A stretch of 64,000 nucleotides of DNA from Letharia columbiana (GCF_014066305.1 NW_023501062.1:424501-488500); one strand, 5' to 3'. Numbered from the stretch's first letter, positions 33,855-45,671 are shown. Numbers and translations are program-made. Notes: a model not told the origin generated them from the sequence alone.

Positions 33855-36706
33855 CTAACCCTCGGCCTCGATCTCGTAGCTATTCGACTTATGCTTCGGT
33901 TGGAAATTGAAATCCTTATGCGCTGGACCAAGAAACATCTCACTGCATATTGTCAGCATCTGCGTCAAGGGAGGCTTCTATATATAGGAATCACCTGATC
34001 TTGATCCAGTCCTTATAGTTGTCGCTCCCCAGAAGCGTTTCGAGATCATTTCTCCCTCTCCAAGCAGGCGGTCGGTCTTGCAGGCACGGTGGCAAATGCT
34101 CAAGGATCCCAACAGGAACATATCTATAAGCAAAGCTCAACCACTCAAGCAAAAATCGCCTGGTGATCCCAACACCCATCTCGTCAGAGCCCCATGTCTC
34201 CAGACCGTATCGAACGTATTGCTCAACCAGGGCAAGGCGCTCACTGGCCGATTTGTCAATGTATTGCCCTTGTTGAATCTCCTCGAATATCCACTATAAA
34301 GATTTCGGAGTTAGCATCCCTTCTTCACGGCAAAGACCGTTGCAATGAGATGACTCGAAGGGGCAGTAACAGCCTTTTGCTACCGTGAAATGGGTTACGA
34401 CCCGAAGAACGGCCCGGTGTAGGGAATAATTCCCTCGACAATTGTACATACAGGCTTGATGAGTGCACCTCGTGCAATCATGACCGAGTCGACTTTCGCT
34501 TCTTCGAGATGAGTGTTGTAGTCGACGTGAGAATAGCAATCACCATTGCCGAGGAAGTAGACCTTGCTTCCGGGCTGTGACCTCTCATCCGCCTCCCGGA
34601 CAGTATCAGAGAGATCCTCTCCTTTCTGGTTGTAATCTCTGATGAGAGCAGCACATTCAGATATGTACTTCCAGTCAGCATTTTTCGTGTATCTCTGTTG
34701 TCGGCTTCGACCGTGCAGTGTAATCGCTGCAGCTCCTATATCGACTTCGGGGTCAGCGTTCCGTCTTCGAGGTAAGATCCCAAGCAATGAGACAATTCGA
34801 AGGAATATTTAGAGCGTTTTGGTGCCGAACAATGTCTCGCAAGTCGTAAAATTGGTTCAACACAGGAAGGAGTGGTTCCGAAAATGTACGTACCAGAAGG
34901 CCCACCACCAAGCTCGAGGGCTTCCTGGCCGCCGTATACTAGCCGATCCACCAATTTCAGGGCACTCGGCTTGTTGTCCTTCGTACCCATACGGATCTTC
35001 ACCGTGATTGGTATCTCTTCAGAGATGGCATTCATCCCGCGAACGATCTTCTCTAGCTTTCCTTGGCTGTCGAGAAGAGCAGATCCGGCTCCTGTACGGT
35101 AGACAAGATCGATTGGACATCCGCAGTTCAGGTCAATCACCCGTAGATAGGGGCATAGCTGAGTCAAGACCTCCGTGGCCTTGAGCGCTTGCCATGGCTT
35201 GTTCGCAGCGATTTGAGCTCCGAACTTGAAGTCTTTTGTGTTGTTGTAGTCCGTTACAACGGGGTCGCTGGGTTGGTAGGCTGGCGGAGTGGCTTCCGAC
35301 TCGTGAGCCCGCATCAGTGCCCACTCAGACCTCTGTCCTTGTATCAAAGGCAGGCTCATGGCCATTTCAGAGTATGTGACTTGAGCGCCTTGAGCAACGC
35401 ACAAACGCCGAAAAGGTAAGTTACCTTGCGTAGTCAGAGGAGCAAGCACAGGGGTTTCTGGCCCAAAGTAGATCCTGCGTTTCTCGGATGGTAAAAAAGG
35501 AGGTTCGGTGTATCGTGCTCTGTTGTCTTCGATTTCCGTCTTTTCGGGCTTGATCTCTGATCCGAGAGCGTCTTCATCGCTTTCTTCCCATCGGCTTTTG
35601 GCATTTCTGCGGGTATTTTCGTCAATCTCTTTCCCACTTTTCTCAATCCACTGACTGTATTGATCCGCTTTGGGGGTCTTGAATTTGCGTTTCATCAAGT
35701 CATTCTTTGCCTGTGTAGATATCTCGTTGATGGTTCCAATATCTGAAACGCCAGAACGCTCTTTCTCACTATAACCACCAACTTCTTCGGTAAGTATCAA
35801 CTCCTTTCTTCCGTCTTCAAGAGATCTCTCCCTCATGTGTGATCCGACAAAACGACACTTGAATCCAACGTCACATTTACCTTTCGCTTGCCTATGGAAA
35901 GTGCAGAGTCAGCATTTCTTCTTCCAGGGAAGATCTCGTGATGAGACAGTTTTGAGGGGTTAGACAGAGCCCTTTGCTTCTGAAACACGGCTTGCGACTC
36001 GAAATATAGTGTGAAATCGGAATCTTTTGGTCCAAAACAAACATACCATATTGGACAGACCCCGCCAAACGTCGTTAGATCTTCTCTCTTCCAGTCCTTC
36101 AAATACTTGCGGAGGTCATGCTCAAACTTGCAACTGTCTCCAAAGCGACACTCACCAGGGGAGAACTCCGGACTATTGGCACGACTTGCACATAGACCCA
36201 CTTCGTCTCTTGAGGCTCCAAAGTTTCGGTTCGTATTCTGGCCTCGAGACTTTTCCTTTTTCTTACCCCTTTCGCCGCCTTTAGGCTGGTCAACATGGGC
36301 AGCGCCTTCGGCGGCATCATCATCCGCAACAGCAGCACTTTTTTTCCCTTTGCTACCAGCCGGGTGCAAAAGGAACCTGATCCGCGTAAGCTGGCTACTC
36401 ATAGAATTGCATTGAAGATACTGACTCTTTTTTGATTGGAACAACGCCCTTTTGTCTTTCACTTCCCATGGGGCCTTGAGTGCCATTTTCCGAATCCAAT
36501 CTTCTCCGTTTTGATGGCGATTCCTCTACATTATCGGCAATGCCGTGTCTCTCAAACTTCTCCGCCTTGGTCACAGCAGAGTCTTCCGCCGTTGGAAGCT
36601 GCTGGGGATGGACAGTCTTGTCAAGCAAGTCTGAGTTGGAAGATTCCTCTAATTTGATAGCTGGCTCCAGAGGATTGGGAGGTGGGTGGCCACTACTGTA
36701 TTCCAT
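33855..36706 (-). CDS. DUS3: tRNA-dihydrouridine(47) synthase DUS3
   Basis: Flavoenzyme that reduces U47 of tRNA variable loops to dihydrouridine. Exons 36426-36706, 36047-36376, 34894-35891, 34452-34735, 33995-34293 and 33855-33942 total 2280 nt, giving 759 residues. The disordered N-terminus (KRRRLDSEN) ends in PIKKEFLLHPAG. Two CCCH zinc fingers follow ([14 protein letters not shown] and [15 protein letters not shown]). The FMN-binding TIM barrel starts around [18 protein letters not shown] and holds the catalytic-loop [26 protein letters not shown] and [22 protein letters not shown]-terminal helical domain ([20 protein letters not shown]) ends at [16 protein letters not shown]. Three of its five introns are long (155-158 nt) and alike; see the introner-like entries. 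Intron 1 uses a GTCAGT donor. Confidence 0.94.
34294..34451 (-). mobile_element. Introner-like element, copy 2 (DUS3 intron 4)
   Basis: A 158-nt intron, GTATGTACA to TATAG. It shares with copies 1, 3 and 4 a GAAGAAGGGATGCTAACTCC block near the acceptor and TCTCATTGC further in. It is much longer than ordinary introns in this window. Confidence 0.8.
34736..34893 (-). mobile_element. Introner-like element, copy 3 (DUS3 intron 3)
   Basis: Also 158 nt, GTACGTACA to TATAG. The last ~75 nt line up with copy 2 with few gaps (CTTCGAATTGTCTCATTGC; GAAGACGGAACGCTGACCCC). The donor-side half resembles copy 1. Confidence 0.8.
35892..36046 (-). mobile_element. Introner-like element, copy 4 (DUS3 intron 2)
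   Basis: 155 nt, GTATGTTTG to CATAG. More diverged, but keeps CTGTCTCATCACGAGATC, GGAAGAAGAAATGCTGACTC and, in the middle, a stretch resembling copy 2 (GCAAAGGGCTCTG against GCAAAAGGCTGTT). Confidence 0.72.
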
Positions 36707-37583
36707 CTCCGCCGTAACAAGAATCTGGCCCCTGTGTCAGTCTCGTAATGAGGTTGTAGACTCGATCATAGGTCATAGTCATATGCTATGCAGGGGTGTT
36801 GGAGAACTAGCAGGAAGCGTTGGTTACATACCTTCAAGGTCTGGTCTTGTTGTCGCTACAATTGCTACTTTTGCCGGCAGCAGGCCTGTTTTTGAAGGTA
36901 AGGTACTTAAAGCCGACAAATTCGCCCAGGAAGCCCTGTCGGCCCCCCTCCAACTCGGGCGGGATGTATATAACCTTTGCAAGCCCTGCAACAACGTGGG
37001 AAATAGATGATGATCGCGTGCCGTCAAAGTCAAATAGTACAGTACGGTATGAAGTATCAAGGTATTGGAGTCGAGGACAAACGTCATGCCCCTTTCAATG
37101 TCCCATGTATCTCGTATGTCATCGCTATAGGTCTATGCTTTTGAAGGGGCGATGTCCTTCTACCTTGCGGTCGCTCAACTCCGACTTGGCAAAGACACTG
37201 ACAGCTGAATATTAAAATATTATTATATTCAATTACCAACTCACTCCGATTGTTGCCTCTTTTGCCTCTTTTGCCTTCCGCCTAAAGTCAGTGAGTTGAG
37301 AAGGGAGGTAAGTACTCGTACTGTTGTATATGCTGCAATAGACTAGTAGGTACTTTCATTGGAACGGTACCCGCTTGGAAGCGGCTCAACTCTATTTTTT
37401 GAGCTTGAAAGTTGAAGCCCGCCATCGCCATTCGCTCCTCCCGAAACTCCCCCGTCTCACTGCGTCACTCACACTTCTACTTTACATAACTTACTCATAA
37501 GAACAAGGCGACAATAGCATTCATATTCACATTATTGAAGTAATACGCTCGCAAGCACATCGAGTTGTATATATTCTTTTTAA
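36707..37583. other. Divergent intergenic region (DUS3 / SFP1)
   Basis: About 0.9 kb. Contains a strong donor-like GTAAGTACT at 37303 and an acceptor-like TTTTTAATAG ending at 37583, consistent with a 5' untranslated intron of SFP1. No in-frame ATG for SFP1 was found here. Confidence 0.45.
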
Positions 37584-39875
37584 TAGCATCTACAATTATC
37601 CCCCCCTGTCCCTGTCCTGGTCCGAGTCCTCAATACTCACTCACCGCCTATTCTTCCCAAGAGTCCCAAACCCACAAACGTCGTAAAGCTGGATTCCCAA
37701 GACACCCCACCACCTCTGCACTTTTCGCCAGCTGCGAGCGATCGCGAACGCTCATCGACGGCAGAGACGACTCCTATAGGCACTCCAAGGGGCTTTGGCG
37801 CTGCTTTACCGCGCAAAGCAGACAAGGAGAAGGAGAACTGGCTCGCTTGGCACCACAAGCACAGTGGCTTTGGCGGTACTTCCTACGTGGACTCGACCCT
37901 TCTCGATTCCGACTTCGAGGATACCACTTTTCCACTCTTCAATGACCCGGCACCTTTCCTAAATATGGGGAGTCGTACCACACCCATCGACATCGCCACA
38001 TCTTCTCGCGCCGCTTCCCCTCGGAATACCCAGACCTCGAATCTCACCTCTGCTCTCCAATCTACCTCTGGCAACGAGGCACGACCAACCACCGCAATGG
38101 ACATGAGTGGGACGCCGTTCAAGGGATTTGGAGGATTTGGAGGAGCTACACCAGCGTCTCAGCACAGCGAGGCGCAACCCATATCAGTGAATGCCTCCAA
38201 CCGAGAGAAGCCACGGAGGGAGAGTCTCGCCGGTAGCATGGTCACTGGCATGAGCTGGGGTGGTAATTCGGTCGGAAGTTGGATTCGCGATGAGTATGTC
38301 TCCACGGCACAATACTTTTGGCAGACAGCGTCGCTAACGTTGTCCAGTATCATCATGCAAGGGACTTCCCCTTTCGCTTACCAATCTCCGTCATTTCATT
38401 CTTCGTCCTACCTTCCCAAGTTGGAGGCCAACTTCATGCGAGACTTTTCATGCTGCGGAATGACGCTTCCTTCGCTCCACGAATTACTACAACATTATGA
38501 GGAGAACCATACGGATCAAGTGCAGCCCTCGATGCAAAAGCAGATTCCAATTGGATCAGCCGTTCGAGCAGATCCCAAGGCTGCCATCGCAGCTACAACG
38601 GTGGACGCTGTACGGAGCCAGGGTCGAGCTCAGCAACAACACCAACAACAACAGCAGCAGGCCGAGTCATCGCAACAAGGACAAGCAACGCCTCAACGCT
38701 CGTCTACTCCAGTCACTCCAAGACAGGCCCAACCTTCGGCGCAAGTAACCCGAGGCTTCGCGCCTATGCAGCCTAAGATCGAACCAGATGACGACGCCAT
38801 GGGGGACATGGAAATGGATGATGACTTTCCAAACCTACAACAGACAAATTATCCAGCGCAAAATCAAGCCAGGATAACGCAGCGGTCTCAGTTCGGTCAA
38901 CCTGCTTCGAGTAGGTTACCAAACCTGGATATCAATACCATGAACATGGGTAATCCATTGCAACAACATCAGGGTTTACGGAACTCTCAACCTACAACTC
39001 CAGTGTCGGCTGGCAGGAACGGAACTTTATACTACAACAATCCTACGGTATCGTCGGTGAATACTCCTACTCTGACCACATATCCCAGCGCGCATCCTCT
39101 GCAACAGCAATACTATACACCTGAATCATCAACTCCCGGTACACCTGGCGAATTGGAGGGAGACTTCCTTGGCAATTTGGGAAATATGAACATGGGCAAC
39201 ATGCAATACATGCAGAGTCAGAATCAAGGATATGTTGGCTTCGACTTTAGCAATGATGGCGGCGGTATGGGCGACTATTGCATCGACGAGCCTGCAAAAA
39301 GACTGTTCAGCCTCAACGGTGGCTTCAACCGACCGCAACAGCCTGTTCAACCCACTTCGGCTACTCAGCTCGGCGATGGGCAATACAGCGAGAATAGTGA
39401 GCTCGCAAAGACGATAAGAGAACAACAAAAGCTGGCCGGTGTGCCTGATCCCTCAGCTGATGGCGGTGTGCCTAAACCTTTCCACTGCCCCGTTATCGGG
39501 TGTGAGAAGGCATACAAGAACCAGAATGGCTTGAAGTATCATAAGAGCGTAAGCATTCCAAGCTCTCTTTCTACACTGACCTCTACTAATCGCAACCAGC
39601 ACGGCCACAACACTCAAACTCTCAAAGACAACAACAACGGCACCTTTTCCATCGTCGATCCCGAAACTCTGGACCCCTATCCTGGTACTTTGGGCATGGA
39701 AAAGCACAAGCCATACCGTTGTGACACTTGTGGGAAACGCTACAAGAATCTCAACGGCCTCAAGTATCACAAGAACCACTCTCCAAACTGTGATTCCGAG
39801 ATCCAGAATCCGTACCCTCATCCTACCAGCAGGACTGACATGTCTGACATGTCGACCAACGAGATGGTCATGTAA
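37584..39875 (+). CDS. SFP1: C2H2 zinc-finger transcription factor SFP1
   Basis: Sfp1 drives ribosomal protein and ribosome-biogenesis genes downstream of TORC1. The frame is open from an acceptor-like TAG at 37583 and reads family-like sequence (TPIGTPRGFGAALPRKADKE; DSTLLDSDFEDTTFPLF). It has no ATG until 37965 (MGSRTTPID), so the true start is unresolved. Two in-frame introns, 38294-38347 and 39549-39599, are probably spliced out. Conserved core: DDIIMQGTSPFAYQSPSFHS, then SSYLPKLEANFMRDFSCCG, a divergent zinc finger. A long Gln-rich, acidic middle follows, then two C2H2 fingers at the end (FHCPVIGCEKAYKNQNGLKYH and YRCDTCGKRYKNLNGLKYH). From 37965 the spliced product is about 601 residues. 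Confidence 0.88.
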
Positions 39876-40472
39876 GAAGACCAACCGGGGCGGGATGTGA
39901 TTTCGAGGCCCGGCTGTGTACCAGTACCGTCTTCCTTTGTGTCAATACTTTCGATTTGCAGGGTGTTGGGGAGTTATTCCATCGCATTCCACTGGCGCTA
40001 GGGTCGCATACATACCCTAGATTCCCCTCGCTGCGATGTACTCGTGTACACTATTGTTTCCTGTTTCCGGCGGCAGAAGAAGACCGGACGTGCTTTCGTG
40101 GACAAGTGGTGGACATCACCAAGCTTAATCGGCGGCGTGGTTGGATAGTCCGACTGCAGGCCTTTCGACTATTCCATCAGGAGAGGAGTGGGCAGAGCTG
40201 TATTATTGCATAAGCTGCATTGGTAGATAGATAGGTTTTACGCTTTACAGAATTGAGGAACCGGATTTCATCTCGTAATTTTTTAATTTTTTTTTTTTAA
40301 GGCTCGTCAATGGAGCGTACTACTGATACGGTTCTCATCTATACGGTCAGGGTATTGACTCGGTGGTACCAATGTTCTTATTATAAAACCATCGACCGGT
40401 CCGGAGCCGCAAATCGAACGGTCGTTTTCAAACGGCAGCTTGCCTGACGTTTTATTCTTTCCTGTCTCTACG
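39876..40472. other. Convergent spacer (SFP1 / NOC2)
   Basis: 3' flanks of two convergent genes, with a T-rich tract at 40278-40300. No gene seen. Confidence 0.5.
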
Positions 40473-42821
40473 CTAATCATCCTCATCCTCTTCGGAAGCA
40501 TTTCCCTCTTCGTCAACATCTTCCTCCTCATCCTCTTCAACCCCATCGAGCATCTCCATATCCGCATCCCTATCCCTATCTTCCTTTTCCCCCCGAGCCC
40601 TCCTCGCTTCATCCTCCCTCCGACTCTCGCTCAACAGCCTCTCCTTTTCTTCCCTCTGCTTCCGCGACCCGTCGACGAATGCGCCCAGCGGCGTCTCCTC
40701 GACGGGCACATCCCGAAGGAAGTCGTCCACGCCCTGGCGGTCGCTGGGGCCGAAGCTGACGCTGGCCCGGTGCCCTTCCACGTATTGCGCGTTGGCTGAG
40801 AGCTTCTGCAGGAGCAAGGAAATGGAGGCGTTGAGTTTGGCGTTCTTGTTGCCCTTGCCTTCGCGCTCGGCTCTGTTGGTTGCGGATTTGTTGCCCTTGG
40901 AGGGGAGGGACGAGGCGGTTCGGAGCCAGCGTTTCAAGGCCACCGTGGGCGGGATGATGAGTTCGGGGAAGGCGATGTGTTTGGCCCAGCAGCCAAAGAA
41001 TTCGGCCAGGAGTTCTTGGACCTGCTGCCCGAGTCCGTCTTGGTAGATGCGGGTTCGGAGGTAGGATTTCGGCACCCGGAGGGCGACGGAGAAGTCGAGA
41101 GGTGGGAGGGTTGAGGGCTTCGGCGGCTTCGAGAGGTCGGGGGATGAAAGGACTTCGAGGAGTGCGGGCGCTAGCGGGATGTAGGTTGATGTTGTTCGGG
41201 ACACGCGGAGGAGGGAGCGGGTCAGGTGGAAGCGGAGGGGGAAGTATGTCGGTGTCGGGATTAGGCGGAGGGCGCCCAAGGTGATTTGGACAAGAGGGTA
41301 GATCAGGGGATGAAGGGGGGAGGCCGATGGAGATTTGAGGAGGGGGTTCGAGCAGTGCGTCGAGAGGACCCGAGACCAGAAATCGAGACTATGGGTGTAT
41401 TGCCAGTTGTAGATGGTCTTGTACGAGTCTTTCGTGGGGTGCGTGATGCTGGTTCGTAGGTGGACGGCGAGTTGGCGGATGTAAGTGAAGCCTGTTGTGT
41501 AGCCGATGTTGGGATCCAGTCCCCATAGTTCGGCAGCGGAGTTCTTCATGAGATTAATGCCGGGGAGGGTATGGATGTTTGTGATTCTGCTGCCTTGGAC
41601 GAAACCCTGGTAGGTGCTTTTGAGGACTGCTTCGCGGAGGGAGGCATCGCTTATGACAGCGAGGCGTCTGATGAGCATGAAGGCGGTGATTCGGGTGGCT
41701 TCGTCAGTTGAGGTGTCGGACCAGATGTGGACGGTTGTCTTGATGAGGTTTTTGAGGACTTTTTTGAATGATAGGAGGTATGGCAGGAGGGGAATCAGAC
41801 ATAGTAAGGTCATTTTCATGGTTGGAGCGTCTGATAGGTTCTCCAAGAGGTGATGGATAGATGCTGAATGTGATTTCAGTAGCGGCGTAAGGGTTCGATA
41901 CTTCTTCGAATCAGTCGCAATGCGTACTTTGCCGGAACTTGACTCCTTTGCTGGTAGGTGGTGGCTTAGCACTTTGGGGACATGCTCGAGTGCAGTCAAA
42001 AGTAGCTCGTTATAGACGTCTGGACTTGAGATGGAATACTTGTGCTCTTTGTCATCGTCCGAATTGACATAAGCAGCCGCCCTGAATGCGAGCACAGTTT
42101 GACGCATGGCACGTAAAGAGTGTTGTTCCACCATTGCAGTCTTCCATTTGCGGACCATGGCCGTCGTGACCTCCGACTCGTCATCTTCGGCCTCTTGCTG
42201 CACCTCCTTTTTGTCTTTGGACTTCTTCCGTTTCTTTTTCGGGACCTCTTCCTCCTCGCTCAATTGATCGACTTCTGCCAGGTCTGCATCTTCACCAAAA
42301 TCCAGCAACTCAGCATCGTTTTCCTTAAGATACTTGTAGAACTCCGGATCTTTCTCGGCCAACGCATCCAGGTCGTCCTGGTGTGCTTCTAATCCATCTT
42401 CCGGGTTGGAGCCCATCTCGTCTTCGCTGGCGAAAGGGCTGCCCTTCTCTGGGACGCTATCGTCTAATTCGTCATCTTCGTCTTCACGCTTCCTCTTCCC
42501 TGTCTTTTGTGCTACCTCCTTTGTCTTGACAGCCTTCTTCCCCTTGGTCTTCTGTTCCGGGAGGTCGAAGCCGCCCTGGAAGAAGTCATCGACACTCATT
42601 TTGCTCAAATCAGCAGCTGCGGATCCATTGGCCTTCGTCGGTACCGCAGGCTTGTCTTCATCATCAGGTGCTCTAGCCTTGTCAGCTGCGTTCCTGGCCT
42701 GCTTCTTGGTTTTAATCTGCTGGCGCTGCTTGATCTTGGCGACATCCTTGCGCTTTTCGATGGCATCTTTGAGGTGGTTTTTCTCGAATTTCTTCGTAGA
42801 CTTCTTCGCCCGTGCAGGCAT
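40473..42821 (-). CDS. NOC2: Nucleolar complex protein 2 (NOC2, 60S export/maturation)
   Basis: Noc2 pairs with Noc1 and then Noc3 to move and mature pre-60S particles from nucleolus to nucleoplasm. Intronless, 782 residues from the Met at 42821; an upstream in-frame Met at 42848 is less likely because the family begins with a KSTKKF-type motif. N-terminus: KKSTKKFEKNHLKDAIEKR, MSVDDFFQGGF, then Lys/Glu-rich clusters and nuclear localisation signals (KKKRKKSKDKK). The Noc2 core (about residues 300-650) includes PLLKSHSASIHHLLENLSD, QGFVQGSRITNIHTLPGINLMKNSAAELWG and FTYIRQLAVHLR. The C-terminus is a long acidic tail (EEDEEEDVDEEGNASEEDEDD). Convergent with SFP1. Confidence 0.95.
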   Translation of the reverse strand: MPARAKKSTKKFEKNHLKDAIEKRKDVAKIKQRQQIKTKKQARNAADKARAPDDEDKPAVPTKANGSAAADLSKMSVDDFFQGGFDLPEQKTKGKKAVKTKEVAQKTGKRKREDEDDELDDSVPEKGSPFASEDEMGSNPEDGLEAHQDDLDALAEKDPEFYKYLKENDAELLDFGEDADLAEVDQLSEEEEVPKKKRKKSKDKKEVQQEAEDDESEVTTAMVRKWKTAMVEQHSLRAMRQTVLAFRAAAYVNSDDDKEHKYSISSPDVYNELLLTALEHVPKVLSHHLPAKESSSGKVRIATDSKKYRTLTPLLKSHSASIHHLLENLSDAPTMKMTLLCLIPLLPYLLSFKKVLKNLIKTTVHIWSDTSTDEATRITAFMLIRRLAVISDASLREAVLKSTYQGFVQGSRITNIHTLPGINLMKNSAAELWGLDPNIGYTTGFTYIRQLAVHLRTSITHPTKDSYKTIYNWQYTHSLDFWSRVLSTHCSNPLLKSPSASPLHPLIYPLVQITLGALRLIPTPTYFPLRFHLTRSLLRVSRTTSTYIPLAPALLEVLSSPDLSKPPKPSTLPPLDFSVALRVPKSYLRTRIYQDGLGQQVQELLAEFFGCWAKHIAFPELIIPPTVALKRWLRTASSLPSKGNKSATNRAEREGKGNKNAKLNASISLLLQKLSANAQYVEGHRASVSFGPSDRQGVDDFLRDVPVEETPLGAFVDGSRKQREEKERLLSESRREDEARRARGEKEDRDRDADMEMLDGVEEDEEEDVDEEGNASEEDEDD

Positions 42822-44178
42822 GATGATGTCGTAACCTTGTAGCAGCACACTACTCTTCGACTAGGATAGCAGTGATATGTCGGATGGTCGAGCAAAGCTA
42901 TGCGTTCGCTCGTGGACGAAAAATTGAAGTTGCGAACAGCTGAGAAAGGAAAGTGTGCCGAATCGCTTCAATCTAAGCATTTCTCCCTCGAACATTCTAA
43001 CAAGTATCCTCGACTGGCAAGACTGTACCCATGACCAAGTGACGTAACCCCGCATACTGAGTACCGGTTATGATCTACCTGGCATACTCCCTGTCGTCGA
43101 GTATCGACTACCGACGAAGGATTCTCATTCCACTTTCCAATCGCTAAGCGCTGTCCGACCCGAGTCGGCGAGTAAGGCTTTGTCAGACGCAAGTCTGATG
43201 AACGTCAAGTCAAGAAAGAAGTCTACAGAGAATATTAACTAGGTATACAGACTACCACATTCACCACGGTGCAAATTGTTTATGCCGTCTGATCATTCCA
43301 GCAAACCCAGCGTTCAAGAATCTGGTATCGATCATTCCAGATAAGTATCCTACCGTACCTACATCAAATGAACGACCATGTTGAAAAACAGCGCATGAAC
43401 AGCATTATCGTATTGGGGCTTGTTGGAACCGAGCCTACTTTACTTTACTTTACCTGCACCTCTGGGCCACAACGTTTGTGGCACGCCCTTTGGAAACACG
43501 ACGGTCGAACTCGAACGTACAACAAGTCATATTTTAGTTTCTAGCGCAGTGCTGCGGGTTTGACTTTGGCATTCTCGTATTCCAATGTTGGGCCCCTATG
43601 TTGTATTTTTGGATCTACCGAACCCAATGTTTCAAGCGAATTTCTGTCCTTTGCCATATTTCTGCTGCCATTATTGCTTCAACTCTTGATTTCTATACAT
43701 ATTATTATTACACTTGCTTGCAGACTCCCGGCCTTGAAGTCTGCCGCATAGGAGATCTAGATAAGTACGCAATTTCAGTCCAGCCGCATCTTGAACGGGT
43801 AACCACCACATCTAAGACAATTCACCCGGATCGCGCTGCAATTAAACTTCTCATTACTGTGCTACTCTACCGTCCCATATCAACTTCTATTACCGTATTA
43901 TTCTTTACTCCATGTAAGGGCCGTTTTGCCGAACCGTGTTGCACCTGGCACCACGTTCCCGTATTAATATCAAAATGTGGCGGCGTAGTCCTTTGTTGCA
44001 TACCTACCTATCTTCCTCCTCCTCCTCCTTCATATCGTGCGGAAGGCTCCTCTCTTGAACGCTCTCGTGATTTCAGACCTTGCATCCTTCAGTTGACATG
44101 CTACGCTACATGTACATGATAGGATTGTTTTCCTCTGAGTGATAATCCGCCATTGCGCCTTAGACCTTCTCTCTAGCT
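42822..44178. other. Divergent intergenic region (NOC2 / GT34)
   Basis: About 1.35 kb. An open plus-strand frame (43598-44119) has hydrophobic and Cys-rich composition typical of T-rich leader DNA, not of a protein. No gene supported. Confidence 0.45.
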
Positions 44179-45671
44179 ATGATGCTTGCCTCGTCAAAAT
44201 CATTGTTGACTTTCTTAGGTCTTGTTTGTACATTCTTTCTTTATACTCACGATCACTTTTCAACATCACCCGATGATTACGCCGTGCCACCGTCGACGAC
44301 GTCAGAGGCGACCATCTTCGACTCAAAAGCCAGCACTCCGCAGATTGCCCTTTCCTCGGATAATCCTTCAGCTCCCGCAGACTTTGTGCCCGAGACTACA
44401 CATCGTACCGGCCATGTCTCGGAGGAGATGCGGCCCAGGATCTTGCAGGCGACCATGATGTTCGGCGATCAGTACATCGGACTCAACGAGCGAACCCTCC
44501 AGAGCCACGTTGATCACGCGAAACGCTGGGGCTACGGAAATCATGTACTGAGACGGGAGATTGTGGGAGCAGGCCAGTGGGACAAGTTCATCTTCAGCAA
44601 AGTCTTGCACGTCCAGAATCTAATAATTGGAGAATTGAAGAGGCCAAGAGAGGAGCGGGCAGAATGGGTGATGTAAGTCTTCTGATCCGTGTCGCTGCTG
44701 TAGGATTACGCCAACACTCAATGCAGATGGTATGACGCAGATACCTTGATACTTAATCCAAATATAAAGTGGGAAATCTTTCTTCCTCCCGACACCTTTC
44801 CCGACATCAATTTCATGGCCACAAAGAACCTTGATGGCTTCAACGCCGGACTTTTCTTCTTCCGCGTTGACGAATGGAGCGTCGAACTCCTCTCCGACGC
44901 ATATTCGCTTCCTAGACTTCGTCCCGAGATCGACATTGCAGGCAACATCGAGCAGAACGCTCTGAAGTACCTTTTTGGTCAAGAACCACATAAGAAACAT
45001 ATCATTTATCAGCCCCAAGCCTGGTACAATGGCTTCAAGGGCGATGAACGCGCCGAAACCGAGATCAATGGAGGAGACTTGCTTGTGCATTTTGCGGGAA
45101 TCAATCATGACAATGAAGAAGAAGAGAAAAAAGAGCTAATGAGTCAGTGGTTTGCGAAGATCGAGGCCCAACCGGATGAATGGGAGGTTCCTGTCGAGAA
45201 GACAAAATACCCAGGAGAGATCGAAGCGTTCTGGAGGACGTATAAAGAAGCGAAGGATTTGCTGGATACTGTCCATGTTAGGCCCGACACCCAATCAGGT
45301 CCGGATCAGGACGTGAAACGTGCGAGGATGAGCTGAAGTGGGCGATTGAAGAGCTGGCGTACGATGCGGCGCATTTGAAGAAGTGCATGATGGATATGGC
45401 GCAAGCATTGACGGCGGCTGAGAACCCACAGGTGCTAGCTGGGTCTGGCGGTCATGCAGATCAGCAGGCGTTTGGGAGTGCTAAGGAATATACGGGGCCC
45501 GCAGTTGGCGGACAGGATCGTTCTCTGGACACTCAAGAGCAGTTTGCGACTGACACGGTTGTGCAGAACGAGACTCCTGAAGCATCACAACGATTCAAGA
45601 GTTCTCCAGAGGAGCAAAACTCTGCTGATGATCAGGCACCGATCGGTTATGCCGATATCAGCGTTGGTTGA
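44179..45671 (+). CDS. GT34 family glycosyltransferase (GMA12/MNN10-like)
   Basis: Type II Golgi enzyme adding hexoses to cell-wall or N-glycan mannans. Exons 44179-44672 and 44727 onward. An N-terminal signal anchor (about residues 8-22, SLLTFLGLVCTFFLYT) is followed by a Ser/Thr/Pro stem. The catalytic domain has LQATMMFGDQYIGLNERTL, HVLRREIVG, the metal-binding DAD in EWVIWYDADTLILNPNI, and NAGLFFFRVDEWSVELL plus EQNALKYL. The simple frame ends at 45336 (367 residues). A protein-like frame continues (DELKWAIEELAYDAAHLKKC) to 45671. It can be joined by a 50-nt intron 45277-45326 with a weak GTTAGG donor, giving 462 residues. I list the longer form; the core family call does not depend on it. 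Confidence 0.82.

Noticed and set aside
43598..44119. 173-codon plus-strand frame before the GT34 gene
   Set aside because: T-rich leader DNA giving Cys/Tyr/Phe-rich peptide with no motif and a poor start context.
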